Assembly: GCF_020283565.1 (NCBI RefSeq)
Contig: NC_060060.1
Coordinates: forward strand, 18,538,001-18,602,000
DNA length: 64,000 nt
DNA from: Trifolium pratense
Lineage: Eukaryota > Streptophyta > Magnoliopsida > Fabales > Fabaceae
Direction of reading: 5' to 3'
Shown: positions 39,676 to 51,879 of the stretch, one piece after another
How the letters are laid out: each line of letters starts with the position of its first letter
Numbering within the stretch: position 1 is the first letter of the stretch
Program-made: the position numbers and the translations under genes
Notes under the pieces: generated by a model
Database searches by the model: none
The model's input: only the letters and a program-made list of their open reading frames with translations
Told to the model about the DNA's origin: nothing

Positions 39676-41221
39676 CTACACTTCAAAATTCTGAAGTGAA
39701 GCCAACCATTGTTCCATGTAATTGTTGCCAGCTGCAAACTCAATCAGTAATCCAGAAAACAGTAAGTATGATGCACAGATATAACATTAGAGATGAATGT
39801 AATGTATCAACATATCACAAGAAATATTAATACAATGAATGAATAGTTAAAACTTAAAAGGGTGCCATCATTAATTACAATACAACTTTCTCTAATTTTG
39901 ATTTGGAGTATGCTATTGTTACAAATTAAGTTCAATCATATCTTGATCCGTGTGTCAATAGTCCTATGCTATAAGATGAAGTATGAACGTACGTTCAATC
40001 ATAAAGATGTAAAAAACAAGAATTTGTTTTCCATAAACGTGAAAGAAACATTCTGAGATTAGAAAAGATAAAAGGTTACAATGAGTTTGACGAAATCATG
40101 ATGGCACTGTGATTTTGTTAACACTCCTAACTATAGCTTTTGCCAAAATCCAGCACACCGTGATTCTACCGAACTCACCACCAATACAAACATGCACTAT
40201 GTTCAACAGTACTCAACACTAGCATTAAAAGCACCTTTGAAAATTAGACATGAAAGCACTAAGAAAATAAAAGAGGAGCCAAAAAAACAGACAAGGCTAG
40301 AAAGCATGACTCTATAGTATCCACAGTTTCATACACCAAGCATTAAAATATAAAAAACCATAAAACAACAACCTAGTAGTAGTAGATTGATGCATTTGAA
40401 GACTATTCCAAGAATTAAAAAAACAGAAGCATTTGTCATGTATTATACTTTTGGATTAAGCTAAGCCAGAAAAAGACCTAATCACCATTGCACTTACACC
40501 TGAATTATTACCAAATTACCAATATAACAAAACCACAAACACAATAACTATGATGATGATAATGACACACACATTCCTTCATCAGGATAACAATCATCAA
40601 CAAGGTCAAACAAACAAAAATCTTAACAGATTACAAAAGCATCTAAACAAAGAATGTTTATTTAAGTAACCATCATAAAAAAGTAAATAACTTCAGAAAA
40701 AGTGAAACAGTACACTAATTGAAGACAAATGTACAAAATTTCAATAGCAAGTTCAAAATCTCACCAGAAGAAAATTCATTTGGTAGATTCTTAATAGCAG
40801 TCAAAAGCTGATTATTTGAGCCATCCACTTCCTTGCAACCTGGTCTATAACAAGGAACCAAAACAGCAAAACTACTATCAGATGCAGACTCGTCATCACT
40901 CTGAAAATCAGAACCATGAGGTTCCAACCACCCAATAGACCAATCTGAGTCATCATATTCAGAGCCTGATAAACAATCACCACCATCAGATGGTACTAAA
41001 ACAACATCATACTCTCTATCAACTCTCCTTTCTTCCCTACTATGCCACTTCTTCTTAACCTTCCTTTGATTATTTGTTCCCTTCATCAAAGGAAACTTCA
41101 AAGACTCTCTTTCTTTCAATGAAAAACTCAATTCAGAAGATGAATTTCCATTAACAACAGACTCTTTTTCCTTACTACCACCCCATAACCAACAAGATAA
41201 ACGTGTCAAAGACACAGCCAT
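39676..41221 (-). CDS. conserved plant protein of unknown function, 170 aa, 2 exons
   Basis: Exon 1 is 41221-40765 and exon 2 is 39731-39676 (513 bases, 170 residues), with a 1033-base GT-AG intron. I prefer the start MAVSLTRLSCWLWGG over an in-frame ATG nine codons upstream, because the MAVSLTRLS..LWGG beginning is the form I recall in plant homologues. Features: a basic stretch (QRKVKKKWHSREERRVDREY), an acidic serine-rich middle (SGSEYDDSDWSIGWLEPHG, SDDESASDSS), a central FAVLVPCYRPGCKE and a C terminus ending YMEQWLASLQNFEV across the splice. No signal peptide, membrane segment or catalytic motif is seen. Function unknown. Confidence 0.85.
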
Positions 41222-42279
41222 AGTTGCAATTTTATTCTCTAATAGCAAAATTGCAAAAGGGGTTACAACAATGATTGATTAAGCTCTTTAGAAAGCCAAG
41301 GAATTTGTGAAATAATTTGAAGCCAAAAAAATTGACACAGAATGATCAGTGGTTCTGCCTGTTGCAGTGACCACTATATTAAGAAAAATGATCCATCCAT
41401 ACAAATAAATAAATTAAACCTATTAATATCAAAATTCAATACCAATTCAAAATCCAAAAATTGAAAAGCTTTTTATTTTAATTTATTTTTTATTTTATTT
41501 TTTATAAAAAAAGCACTTATGAAACTGATGCGGAAAATTTATCAAAGGACAAAGTTTCCTTAAATATCAAACCCAAAAATTAATCAAATTGAAGAAGTTG
41601 ATTTATCTAGATTTTACCGTCCCATTTCCTTAAAATCAAACCCAATTAATCAAAATTGAAGAACACTCCCAAACAAAACAAAAAAAATCTAATCCTACAA
41701 AAAAAAAGTTATTTTTATCCTCAAAAAATAGAAACCCAATATCGCATATTCTGATTCAAAACGGCACAGTCAAATTCAACTCAATGCAAAATTGAAAGCA
41801 AGAAGAAACCAAGTAATCGCTTTCTGAGTAAAGACCCTTTTTTTTAGGAACAAAATCGGAAATTTCTCCCACACACTCAAAGAATAATCGGAAAACCCCC
41901 AAATTTGTCGCCGGAAAATCCGATCTTTACGCTACTGGAGACATAATCGGAGAATATTTAGAGCGAGATTTCTCCGGCGAAGTTGAAAAAACCGGGAATA
42001 CAAGTATAGGAGAATCAGTGAGTTGAATTAGAAACCCTAACTCGCTAAATTTTTTTTCCCCTAATTGTTCTTTCTGGTTACGCTGAAGAAAATCCTAAAA
42101 ATCAAAATCACAACCCAATCACGATGAAACTCGTCTTCTTCTGCATTTATAGAGACATTTTTTCAATCTTGTTATATTCAATTCAACGGTTTAGATTGAA
42201 TTGGTTCTTTTGATGTACGGTTAGATTAAGAGTTTTATGCTGTTATCATGCACTCTTAATCATGGTGTTATTATGATTA
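41222..42279 (-). promoter_or_regulatory. 5' flank of the 170-aa gene
   Basis: The minus strand at 41820-42000 is leader-like, with CCGGCGA-type motifs and T/C-rich tracts. It could be a non-coding first exon, although the splice sites were not fixed. Confidence 0.3.
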
Positions 42280-42707
42280 TCTATTACGAAAGATAAGATG
42301 ATACGGTTAAAAATAGGAACAAAACAGATTTTAGATAAGAACAACAAAACAATTTAGTTGTAAGAAAAAACAGAACAATTTATAAATAAAAATAGGAAGA
42401 AAAAAATTTAGAAAGTTTAATAAATAAAATATAGAAAAAATAAGAAGAAACCCTATAAAAATAGGAATATAGAAATAAAAAAAAACAATACTCTATTAAA
42501 AAAATATAAAAAATATTATATAAATTGATTTAAATATTTAATTTTAAATAGATTTAAATATTTAATTTTAAATAGATTTAAATATTTAATTTTAATGTAA
42601 CAAAAAAAAATTAATTTTAAATAGATTTTCTACATTAATATAGCGAAAAACTCAAATATCGAATAAAATTCAATTGACCCGTGCGAATGCACGGATCTTT
42701 AAACTAG
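42280..42707 (+). mobile_element. small Helitron-like element
   Basis: The 3' end has the hairpin GACCCGTGCGAATGCACGGATC (42676-42697), then TTTAAACTAG and T. A possible 5' end TCTATTACGAAAGATAAGAT (42280), preceded by A, resembles the 5' end of the Helitron at 25346. The A-rich interior matches the neighbouring element. Confidence 0.6.
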
Positions 42708-43483
42708 TTAATATGTAAAAATTGATTACCACCAAAGTTACTAATTTATCCTTAATATTTTTAACCACATTGCAAGTTTTATATCATTCATTGTAATTTT
42801 ACTAAAAAAAATTTAAAAATATATACAGAAACAATATAAGATAAATACAAAAAATATAGAAAGAATAAGATGAGTTCAAAAAAAAATTATATAGGAATAT
42901 ATGCATAAAAATAGAAAAAAAAACAATAAAAAAATTATAGAAAGTTTAATCGATAAATATAAATTATAGAAAGAATATAGAAAAATAAGCTGAATTCTTA
43001 AAAATAGAAATATAGAAATAGATACATAAACAATAACTATATTAAAAAAAAAACATAAACAATATTTTTCATCAAAAATAAATTAAATAATATTACTACC
43101 AAGTTTACTACTAACTTTTTTTTTTTACAATGTTTGCAATGAAGATCAAACTTAAGACCTCATGCGCATATTACCAAACTCCCTCACTACTAGACCAAAC
43201 CTAGTAGCTTAGTTTACTATTAACTATTAATAATAATATTCCCTTAAAAAAACTATTAATAATAATAAAATAAAGCTAACTAATATCAAAGTTAACTATT
43301 GATAATTATTTGCACTGAAACATAAAAAAATGAATAAAAAAATTTACAAAAAATAACACAATAGTTTCACTTATATTTAGCAATGTTTTATTCTAAATAA
43401 ATTTTTTACATTAAAATAATGATAAACTTAAATATCGAACTAAAGTCAATGAACTCGTGCGAATGTACGTGTCTTTAAACTAG
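42708..43483 (+). mobile_element. related Helitron-like element, decayed
   Basis: The tail CTCGTGCGAATGTACGTGTC plus TTTAAACTAG (ending 43483) and the 60 bases before it are homologous to 42640-42707. The hairpin has mismatches. Its 5' end was not identified. A SINE remnant lies inside it. Confidence 0.5.
43118..43205 (-). mobile_element. SINE remnant, inverted
   Basis: The minus strand gives TTTGGTCTAGTAGTGAGGGA, ATGCGCATGAGGTCTTAAG, a degenerate box B and TTGCAAACATTGT. Same family as 29456-29553. Confidence 0.5.
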
Positions 43484-43854
43484 TATATAATTAAAATGAA
43501 TAATATTGTAGTAGTACTAGTAGTTTTCTGTTTTTTTAATGAAAAAAATGTTTTATGTTTTTTAATGAAAAAATATTGGACTTTTATTTTTATAAGCCAA
43601 AAAAAATTAAAAAAATTGGACGTTGATTCCGTAATGAAAAGGATTGAAACCGTCCAAAGTTGCTGACGTTAATCATAGTGCACGTACGGTCCGTTTGGTT
43701 GACACGTGTCAACAATGTCAGACTACATGGATGGATATATTGTTTTTTTAGATGAATTCTTAGGTTCACTTTTGATTTTATAATGGCAAATATATTATTA
43801 ATTATATCTCTATCCAAGATGAATAAAGATTGATAAAAAAAGTACATAACAATG

Positions 43855-44124
43855 ACATTATATAGTAATGAATTATCGAAAATAAGTGGCAAAAACAAAA
43901 TCCCACATAATCGAGATTTTCCTCCTAATCTCATAATCAGGAAGAAAATTCCACCAAATTGAGGTCTTCCTCATAATTCCATAATAGTGACATTGTATAG
44001 TAACGAATTATCGAAAATAAGCGGCAAAAACAAAATTCCACCTAATCGAGATTTTCCTCCTAGTCCCATAATCAGGAACAAAATCCCACCAAATTGAGGT
44101 CTTCCTCCTAATTCCATAATCAGG
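43855..44124. repeat. 135-bp tandem duplication
   Basis: Two copies begin near 43855 and 43990 and share AATTATCGAAAATAAG, CGAGATTTTCCTCCTA and CAAATTGAGGTCTTCCTC. Minus-strand open frames across them encode repeated RRK(T/I)SIWW-like peptides and are not taken as genes. Confidence 0.85.
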
Positions 44125-44959
44125 AAGGCACCCCTCATATTCTGGACCCCCAAAGAAGACACCACCAACCCAGCCCAAAAAGTTGTCACTAGACACTAAC
44201 TCTCGGTCTCGAAGCAAATGTGATCGACCTATCAGAATCCAAATAACAGCTCCGCGAGGCAAAAGGTTGATGTATAATGGTAGAATCATAATATAATTAG
44301 ACAAATCCAGCTCAAAGATAACAAACACTACAAAATCCTCTAAAACCTAGCAAACCGACACAACAGCAACATGAGTGTGCAATGACGAAACGACCACAAC
44401 CGAGCACCTAAGAAACAGACACGACCCAAAGAAAACAGTCGCCATCGGAGCGGTAGAGGTCAACTAGAGACAAAGAATCATGCAAATCTCAACATATTTG
44501 AAAACAATCAAAGAATCAAATATTCAGAGAACCAACCACACGCGTCAGCAACCGAAACACGAACCACAACAAAAAACGATGACATTATTGAAGTGAATAA
44601 TTCTGTTACATTCACAAATAGTATTCACAAATTAGTATTTATTAATTTTTGAGCTTATAAAATTATTCACTTCTTTCAAAAAAAAGAAAAAAGAATTATC
44701 CATTTTATACACTAAAATTATCATAATGCAGATGTCTATTTATATTAAATGGAAAAATGTCAACTCAGGTTTATGAATCACCTACAAACGGAGACTAGAA
44801 ATTTTCTTGGCCAGTTATTATAATTAACGACATGATCAATATGGTCACCATGCATTTTAAGTAACATGTCTTACACATTAATGATGTTCTATACTAAATT
44901 TAAAATTGATCATACGGTAGAAAGAAAAAACTTCACGTATCTTAATTATATACACAAGC
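44125..44959. other. unassigned stretch
   Basis: 44125-44580 is less AT-rich, possibly decayed transposon coding on the minus strand, but no domain was recognised. 44600-44959 is plain AT-rich DNA. Confidence 0.4.
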
Positions 44960-45630
44960 ATAACAATTGATTATTGTCAAAACAAAAAATAAAAGACCTA
45001 CGGTTCATAAGGTTTGATTTCAACTACATATATAGGATATTCATTTAGAAAAAAAGTTCATAATTGTATAATTAATCAATTAACAAGTATTCCTTCCGTG
45101 ACAATATATAAGCAAAAATCATCTTTTTAGATTCATTGCATAATTAATGTATCTGACCTATAATATAGACCAAATATATTGAACCTAAAAAGATGATTTT
45201 TGCTTATATATTACCACGGATGGAGTAGATGATAATTAATTGTTAATAGTAGGTAATTTCTGTGTTATGCAGTTTTTTTTTTTTTTTTTTAATTACTAAA
45301 GTGGTTATATTTCTTATCAAGTTGTATTGGACAAAATTTATTTTGAATTTTTAAGAAGCACGACAAACCTTGGTGGGAATTGATCACCAAATTTCTTAAG
45401 TCAGTCGTCAATTTATCTAAGGGATAGAGGTGGGTATATCGGTGGAGTAATTAGTACTCAAAGAATATTTATAGAATATATGGCAACACAGTGATAATAA
45501 TATTCTTTAAAAATGGTGTATAGTCAAATAACATAGACAAAACTGTCACAAAGTTTGACGTACTAAATTAAAAAAGAAAAAATATTTGTATTCTTAAAGG
45601 TGTTTTTGATTTGCTAAAAAAATAAGAGAC
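44960..45630. repeat. ~670-bp segment duplicated at 55123-55763
   Basis: Colinear and nearly identical to 55123-55763, including AACAATTGATTATTGTC at the start and AATAAGAGACTGG at the end. It contains a Stowaway-like MITE. Confidence 0.9.
45089..45227. mobile_element. Stowaway-like MITE
   Basis: ATATATAAGCAAAAATCATC and GATGATTTTTGCTTATATAT are the inner parts of the inverted ends. The outer parts are TATTCCTTCCGTG and CCACGGATGGAGTA. Confidence 0.8.
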
Positions 45631-46044
45631 TGGATAGGACAACTCAAGTTGTACTGTGTTTGATTATAAATATGTTTCTGGGACTGGAAAAATTTGGAGG
45701 CAAACGACGACACAAAAATAGAATTTTTTGTCTCTCACTAAACCACAACACAACTTTTTGTCCCAAGTACAACTTATCTAAAATAACAAAATATCATTTC
45801 ACCAAATATCGTATAAAACACAAAATTGTTCAATATCATAAAAATTTGCTACGGCGAGAATTATCAAAGAGTAACAACAACAGAGATAGGACCATCGCCG
45901 AGATAAACAAAGTAAGGGGAGAAGAATTATCAAGAACATGATCTGGTGGAGGACGAACCATTGTATCGGAGATGAGAAAAGAGAGTTAGTTACGGCGGAA
46001 GAAAACGATTACGGTGATGAGAGAAACAGTTAGGATCGATAAGA

Positions 46045-46277
46045 CGGATGATACCATGTTACAATCTAAAAGAGAAGAGAGAATTGAAGATTATGATTCT
46101 TCATTATTAAAAAGAATGAATCTAAAGTACAAGTAATAATCCTTATATATACAATATATGATCATCTTAAGCTATGCTACACTAACTTTACAATGATTTG
46201 GCCTACAAGTTAATTACAATCACTTAGTTTACACTTTTTGTTATCTTTGATATTTGATTCACAATTATCACTTAACA
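46045..46277 (-). mobile_element. antisense copia PBS and LTR-like remnant
   Basis: GATACCA (46050-46056), the reverse complement of the copia primer-binding core, abuts TGTTACAATC. The sequence ends in TTAACA at 46277, giving TGTTA/TAACA edges of a 221-base LTR. No gag or pol was recognised beside it. Confidence 0.45.
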
Positions 46278-47270
46278 CTGAGTGTTAGTAGTTCATAATT
46301 GTTTTCATCTCCTTCGTCTTCTCATGAAGTTTGAACACTGTTTCCAAATTAGGAGGTGTGAAAATCTCTCTAACCCCACCAACATTGTTGCATGACATGA
46401 ATGACACATAAAATAATCAAAATAAACACTAGTATATATAAAAATGGAACAAAAACTATAGTTAAAGAATTAAAATGGAACAAAAACTAATTAATTAGAG
46501 AAATAAAATGAAATCAAAAACTAAGTTAAAGACCTAGTTTTTTTGGATTGGAACTAAGTTAAATGAAATTAAAAGTTAAAGTATAATTTAACTTTTAATT
46601 TATTGGATTGGTATCTCATGTAAAGAAATCTTGGAATGCCTTTACTTTATTTGGATGACATGTATCATGGTAGAGTTTTTTTGGAAGTACAACTATGTGA
46701 TTTTTCATCATTGAGAATGAAATTTTAGACTTTTTTTTTTGTAAGAGTATATAAAGTTTTTCTTTCTAATTTTTAACCACTACCATGTTAATAATTTCAT
46801 CTTGTCAAAATAATTAACCAACTAAAAGTCAGTTTTCAAGCCAAAAATGAATTCAACTTATACTCAAAATAATTTTAGTGACAAAAATGGCTTCCATAAT
46901 TTCAGCACGTAAATAGTAAGACACCTATATTCAGGTTCTACATTTGCTTAATAAAAATAAAATAAATTAAGGTAATCAATTAGGCCGCAAAGTACAATTG
47001 TTCAAACAAAATTGTGGCCACTTGCATTTTGTCCAAATATAAGATGGGATGTAGGACACACCTACCCTCTCTTGTACTTTGATCCTGACTTCTTGTTAAT
47101 TACTGTAACTTGCAGGTAACCCTTTTGCCTTCCCCACTTGAACACTCCATGTGCCTTGGACACCAAACAACAAATTAAGATTTATTTTTTTTCTATATTT
47201 TCTTGTTACACTTTTTGTATAAGCATAATGAAATAGAGTCAAAGGGCACTTCAACCCGCTACACTAAAAC
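46278..47270. other. intergenic, nothing identified
   Basis: AT-rich. ATGGAACAAAAACTA is repeated at about 46444 and 46479. No credible coding frame. Confidence 0.5.
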
Positions 47271-47283
47271 AGATGAGTAAAAA

Positions 47284-47472
47284 TCGATCGTAAGTTTGTT
47301 TAGTGATGATTGATGTTAGATTTGGTAGGGAGGATCATAATTTGATCTCCTGCAACTGCGATCGGGAAGGGCTGAAACCACTTGATGCCAGAACTGACTC
47401 CCAAACCAAATTAGGCAGTCCAATGGACCAGATACCGGTGGTGTAAAAACAAAAAATAAATAAATAAAAAAT
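47284..47472 (+). mobile_element. SINE with clear target-site duplication
   Basis: AGATGAGTAAAAA flanks both sides (47271-47283 and 47473-47485). The body has GTTTAGTGATGATTGATGTT (box A region), TAATTTGATCTCCTGCAAC (box B region), GCGATCGGGAAGGGCTGAAA, CCGGTGGTG and an A-rich tail. Same family as 29602-29750. Confidence 0.9.
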
Positions 47473-47486
47473 AGATGAGTAAAAAA

Positions 47487-49379
47487 TTTCATTAAGCACG
47501 TCAACAAACTAGAAAACTAATAAGAGACGGTGCCGGAACATGATTTCATGTCGTTGAAGTACACACCGTTTTATAATATTACCGTCTAATTTAAAACGTA
47601 TAATCAAAATTGTTTATAACAATTTTATAACTACATTAATCTGAATCATTCAATTTATAATTAATGACTATGATTTAAAAATGTGTCTTTTTCTACAGCA
47701 GCAAATTTCAGTTTATCTCTGCGCATAGAAAAATGATCAGTTAAACTCTATACGTTCAAATCAAAATATAATACACATAAGCAATTATGTGTTGAAATCC
47801 ACTATTCTTCAAGTCAACAATGTCTCCCTGGATGGTAATTTGGTCTGATGTTAAGTGTCAAACAAAGACCAAAACTTGAGATGGTAATATTTTACAACAT
47901 AATCTTTATATGTGCTTTGTTAAAGAAATCTTTATCTATATGCCATAAGTTGATTAAATCAAGTAGATATGCGGGATTAAATCTTTATCTATATGCTATT
48001 AAAAAAAAATTAAGAGTTAAAATTCTAATCACTAAATTATTTAATAAAAAAATCATTAAATTTTATTAGGTTGGCCACTTTGTGTCAACAATAAATTTTA
48101 TTGAGTCTTGCTAAAGAAGAACATGTTAAGGAACTCAAAAATTAAATACACATGTTTTGAGCTGAATATTTTCTATCTTCGATTTCTTAATATGTACCTT
48201 TAGATACATGTTAACATTTTTCAAAGACACATGCTAATATTTTCCAATTTTATTTGCTTTCATTCCTAAGTTCAACTCTTTGCACTAAAATTTGTAAATT
48301 ACTAACAATTAATTAAACTCAAACAAACTCTTTACAAAGGACAAGGAAAAGTACTATATGAGCATGCTCCATTACAAGAGAATTAATGAGAGGGTTATAT
48401 ATAATGCAGCCAAAAGAGAGTACTCTTAAACAAAAAGGCATGCATGTACGTGTGTGTGATGTTCAACACTCATGATGAGTCACAATTCATTACAACTTGG
48501 CAAGACTCTCATCAAATTGTGTACTACAGTCTACAAGTGAATCACTATCATCAAGGTGTAATGGATCAATTAATTTTTTTTGGTACTTTTGAATGGCTCA
48601 TATGCATCAAGAAAAGGTTGGGGGCAGTCCAGGAGCTGGGTACGGTTCATGGGTAATTTGTTGTTGTTATATGAACTGAAATTGTTGTTATACGAACCGA
48701 ACTATTATTATAAACACCGTTCGTAACTATCCAATTCATCCATTCATCTAATAGAAATGCGTTGTAGCAAATTTTACCGTTGGAGACATATCCACCACTT
48801 AGGGAACTCCATTATCAACTTCTTGTATGTTCATTATTATTTGTTTTCATTATTATTTCCTTTTGTTACTAGTTAATTGTTCCGAAAGATATTATCAATG
48901 TTATTGTAACATCAAAATATACACAACATCAAGGTACTATTTTTTTTCTTCTACAATTTATAATATATTAAAAAAATACACACAAAAATTAAGAAAATCA
49001 TATTTGATGAATCAAAACTTTGATGTACAAAAATTATTTTACTAAATTAGATGTATAGTCGAAACATGTCATGTGGACTTTGTTTTGGAGTGCCAAGAAC
49101 ACAATCATATCTACCGGTAGTTAAAATATCATATTGTTTTAATATAATTAATTATTTTTTAAAGATTTTAATGTTGATTCATCAAAATTATAAACAAAAT
49201 TTTACTAACTTGATGTTAAAGTTCATTTCTTTGTTGACATATTCACGTTGTGTTTGTATTATGTTATAAATAATTTTTTTTTATTAAAAATGTGTAATAA
49301 TTTAATAGTGTTGTATTTTTTAAAATTGATATACATATGTAATTATATAATAATATATATAAAATAAATAAATATATAT
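47487..49379. other. intergenic, nothing identified
   Basis: AT-rich DNA with only short low-complexity frames. I see no gene or complete repeat. Confidence 0.5.
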
Positions 49380-49555
49380 TATGCGGGTATGAGGTGGGGT
49401 GGGTATTAAGGTACCCGTACCCGCACCCATACCCGTTCTTTTTTGCGGGTAATTACTCATGTCCGTGTCCGTACCCAAAATGCGAGTTTTTACCCTATTC
49501 ATTATGGGTATTTTTTGCGGGTGTCCATTGGGTATGAGTCAAATTGCCATTCCTA
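49380..49555. mobile_element. partial hAT-like MITE, right end
   Basis: GCGGGTA/TACCCGC-rich sequence ends in ATTGCCATTCCTA, similar to the right end TGTCATCCCTA of the MITE at 21897-22435. Its left end was not found. It abuts the left edge of the composite duplication. Confidence 0.5.
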
Positions 49556-50477
49556 TCCAAAGAAACGTGAACTATTCGTCTTGTCAAAACGCACGCTAGG
49601 CTCACTCAAAGAGAACATGATTATTCTCGCAAGGTATTCACTCTTCATCATTTGTTTTCATTTTTCTCTCTGTTTTCTTCTTTTTCTTTTGCTTCTTCCA
49701 TATGAGTCGTGTGTATTATGTTTTTTTTACACCAGAATGTATATAAACTAAAACGAAAAGACTTTGTACCGTGAAAACCAAAAACGGGAAATTAGAATCT
49801 TTTCAAATCTTTTCCAATCTTTTAAAATTTTCAAGATATAATCCCACAAAATCAATTAAAATCTTCAAGATAATCCCACAAAATCTTTTAAAATCTTTAA
49901 GATTTTTTTTTATTAAAATTGTCTTTATAAATCGCCAATCCAATACATCCCCTTATATTCCAAAAACAAAAACTCCTAAAAAAAACATAGCAGCACTGCT
50001 TTTGCTTTCAACCTTCATCCGCCGTCTGCCAAACCGCCGTCGCCGCCTTCTGCTTTTGCTTCTTCGCCTTGTTCCGTCTTCTCCGCCTTCTATTTCTGTT
50101 TCAATCGGTGAGTGTCTTCTTCTCTGTTTCAACCGATGTTTCAATCGGTGAAAAGATATTTATTTTCTGCTTTTAACCTGATTCATCGTTTCTGTTTCTT
50201 CAACTCCTAATTTCAGCTTCTCTTTCTTCAAATTTGAACTTCTGTTTCTATAAATTTTTATTTATCAAAATAATATAATATAATTTCTGCTTATAATTTC
50301 TTCAAATTTGATTCATCATATGTGTCTGTTTTCATGTTTGAATATAGTATTGATGAATCATGAACTTGTGTTCTCTGTAAGCCATTAGTATTTTTCACAA
50401 AAACTGTCTTGACGAGGGATCGATGAGTTGTTGATGAGTTGACTGTGTTTGTGTTTGATTATGCAGGGTTGTAAGTT

Positions 50478-51813
50478 ATGGATTTAGATAAGTACATTAA
50501 TAAATATCCTAATGTTTCAAGAGGAGAGCTCGAGAAGATGAGCGCTTGTCATTTTAATCGGGTGAGGGGCGAGTCACTGAGCGAGTCAATGTTCGAGTCT
50601 TTTGTTAGGGGACGCCATGAGGAAAGGGAAAGAGAGAAGGAAAATGGGAGAGCAGCTCTTCGAACGCGGCCTTTAGTACAAGTGTTATCGGTGACTGTGC
50701 AACCAAAAAGGAGTCCGCTTCTTATTTACGGGGAGATTTGTGGTGAAGTTTATGATTCTGGAGCGAAGCAGGTCCATGAACTTTATAAACGTCAGCCTGA
50801 TGCTGCTGAATTAGTTGGGACGAACACCGAGTTAAGTTTAATCGGTCAAGATTTCTCAAGTTTCCCTCCACGTACACTTACACCATTAAGTTGGATAAAT
50901 GTGGAGTTGTACGATGGAAATAATCATACATTTGCAAAGCAGCGCTTTTGTTTGGATGAGGACCAATTTGAAAATGATTATGAAGAGGTGAAATGTAGGG
51001 AAATTTCTTGTATTCAAGGCAAAATTACTTTTAAGTACATCATAATTCCATTTGGTGTTCAGTGCCGCATAAGTTTCAAGATTATTGGTAGACACTTAGT
51101 AAATGACCACATTGATGTCAACGGAAAAATTGTCGTTCGCTATGGCAATACATATGGAAATTGTATTGACGAAGAGTGTGTCATATTTGATAAGCAAAAT
51201 TTTGATTTTGAACGAGTCGGATTTGAAAGGAAGGCAAGATTTTTAAAGATCCCTAGATGTTGGTTGGCTACACCTGCATACGCTCCTTTTATTGTCACTC
51301 TAGATTTATCAGAATTTGGAACAAGTAGAAAGATTCTTAATGAGACCATAGAGTTACTAGAGGGATCAACGTCTGAAGATTCATTCTTTCAAGAAGAGAT
51401 GGGTCTCCTTATTATGGTTGAGGCCGAATGGTTTGAACCTGACCCTTTTGGGGTATGTAAGGTATTTAATTTATTTTTTTAGTCGTCATTGTAGTTTTGT
51501 TCTATTTGTTACTATTCCATTCGTTTCAAGTCACATCAGTCACAAGTTTTGTGTTATATTGTCTTTTAACAGTCTCCTAGCTTACTAGAAATCTCCGCAA
51601 AAGACATGGAAGAGTTGGATACCGATGGAGAAGATGAGGTTTATTCTCTTTTTTTTTTTTTTTGTACTTTTCTTTCTAATTTATTTTTCTGTCATGTTTT
51701 TGGAGCTCATATGGGTTCTTTTTACTTATTTCAGTCTTCTGATGAAGAATCTGATGATGATTTGCCATCCAACTCTGTGCTTTCATGGTATGTAACTCTT
51801 GTGTGTGTGTGTG

Positions 51814-51879
<66 letters not shown>

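Noticed and set aside
43971..44328. Minus-strand gene with repeated RRKTSIWWDFV peptides
   Set aside because: Follows a 135-bp tandem duplication, lacks splice context, and the repeated peptide is only a by-product of the duplicated DNA.
49771..50151. 126-residue frame upstream of DUF6598-like copy 2
   Set aside because: Lies in the duplicated leader, is Arg/Leu-rich, and is not preserved as the same frame at the matching place before copy 1.
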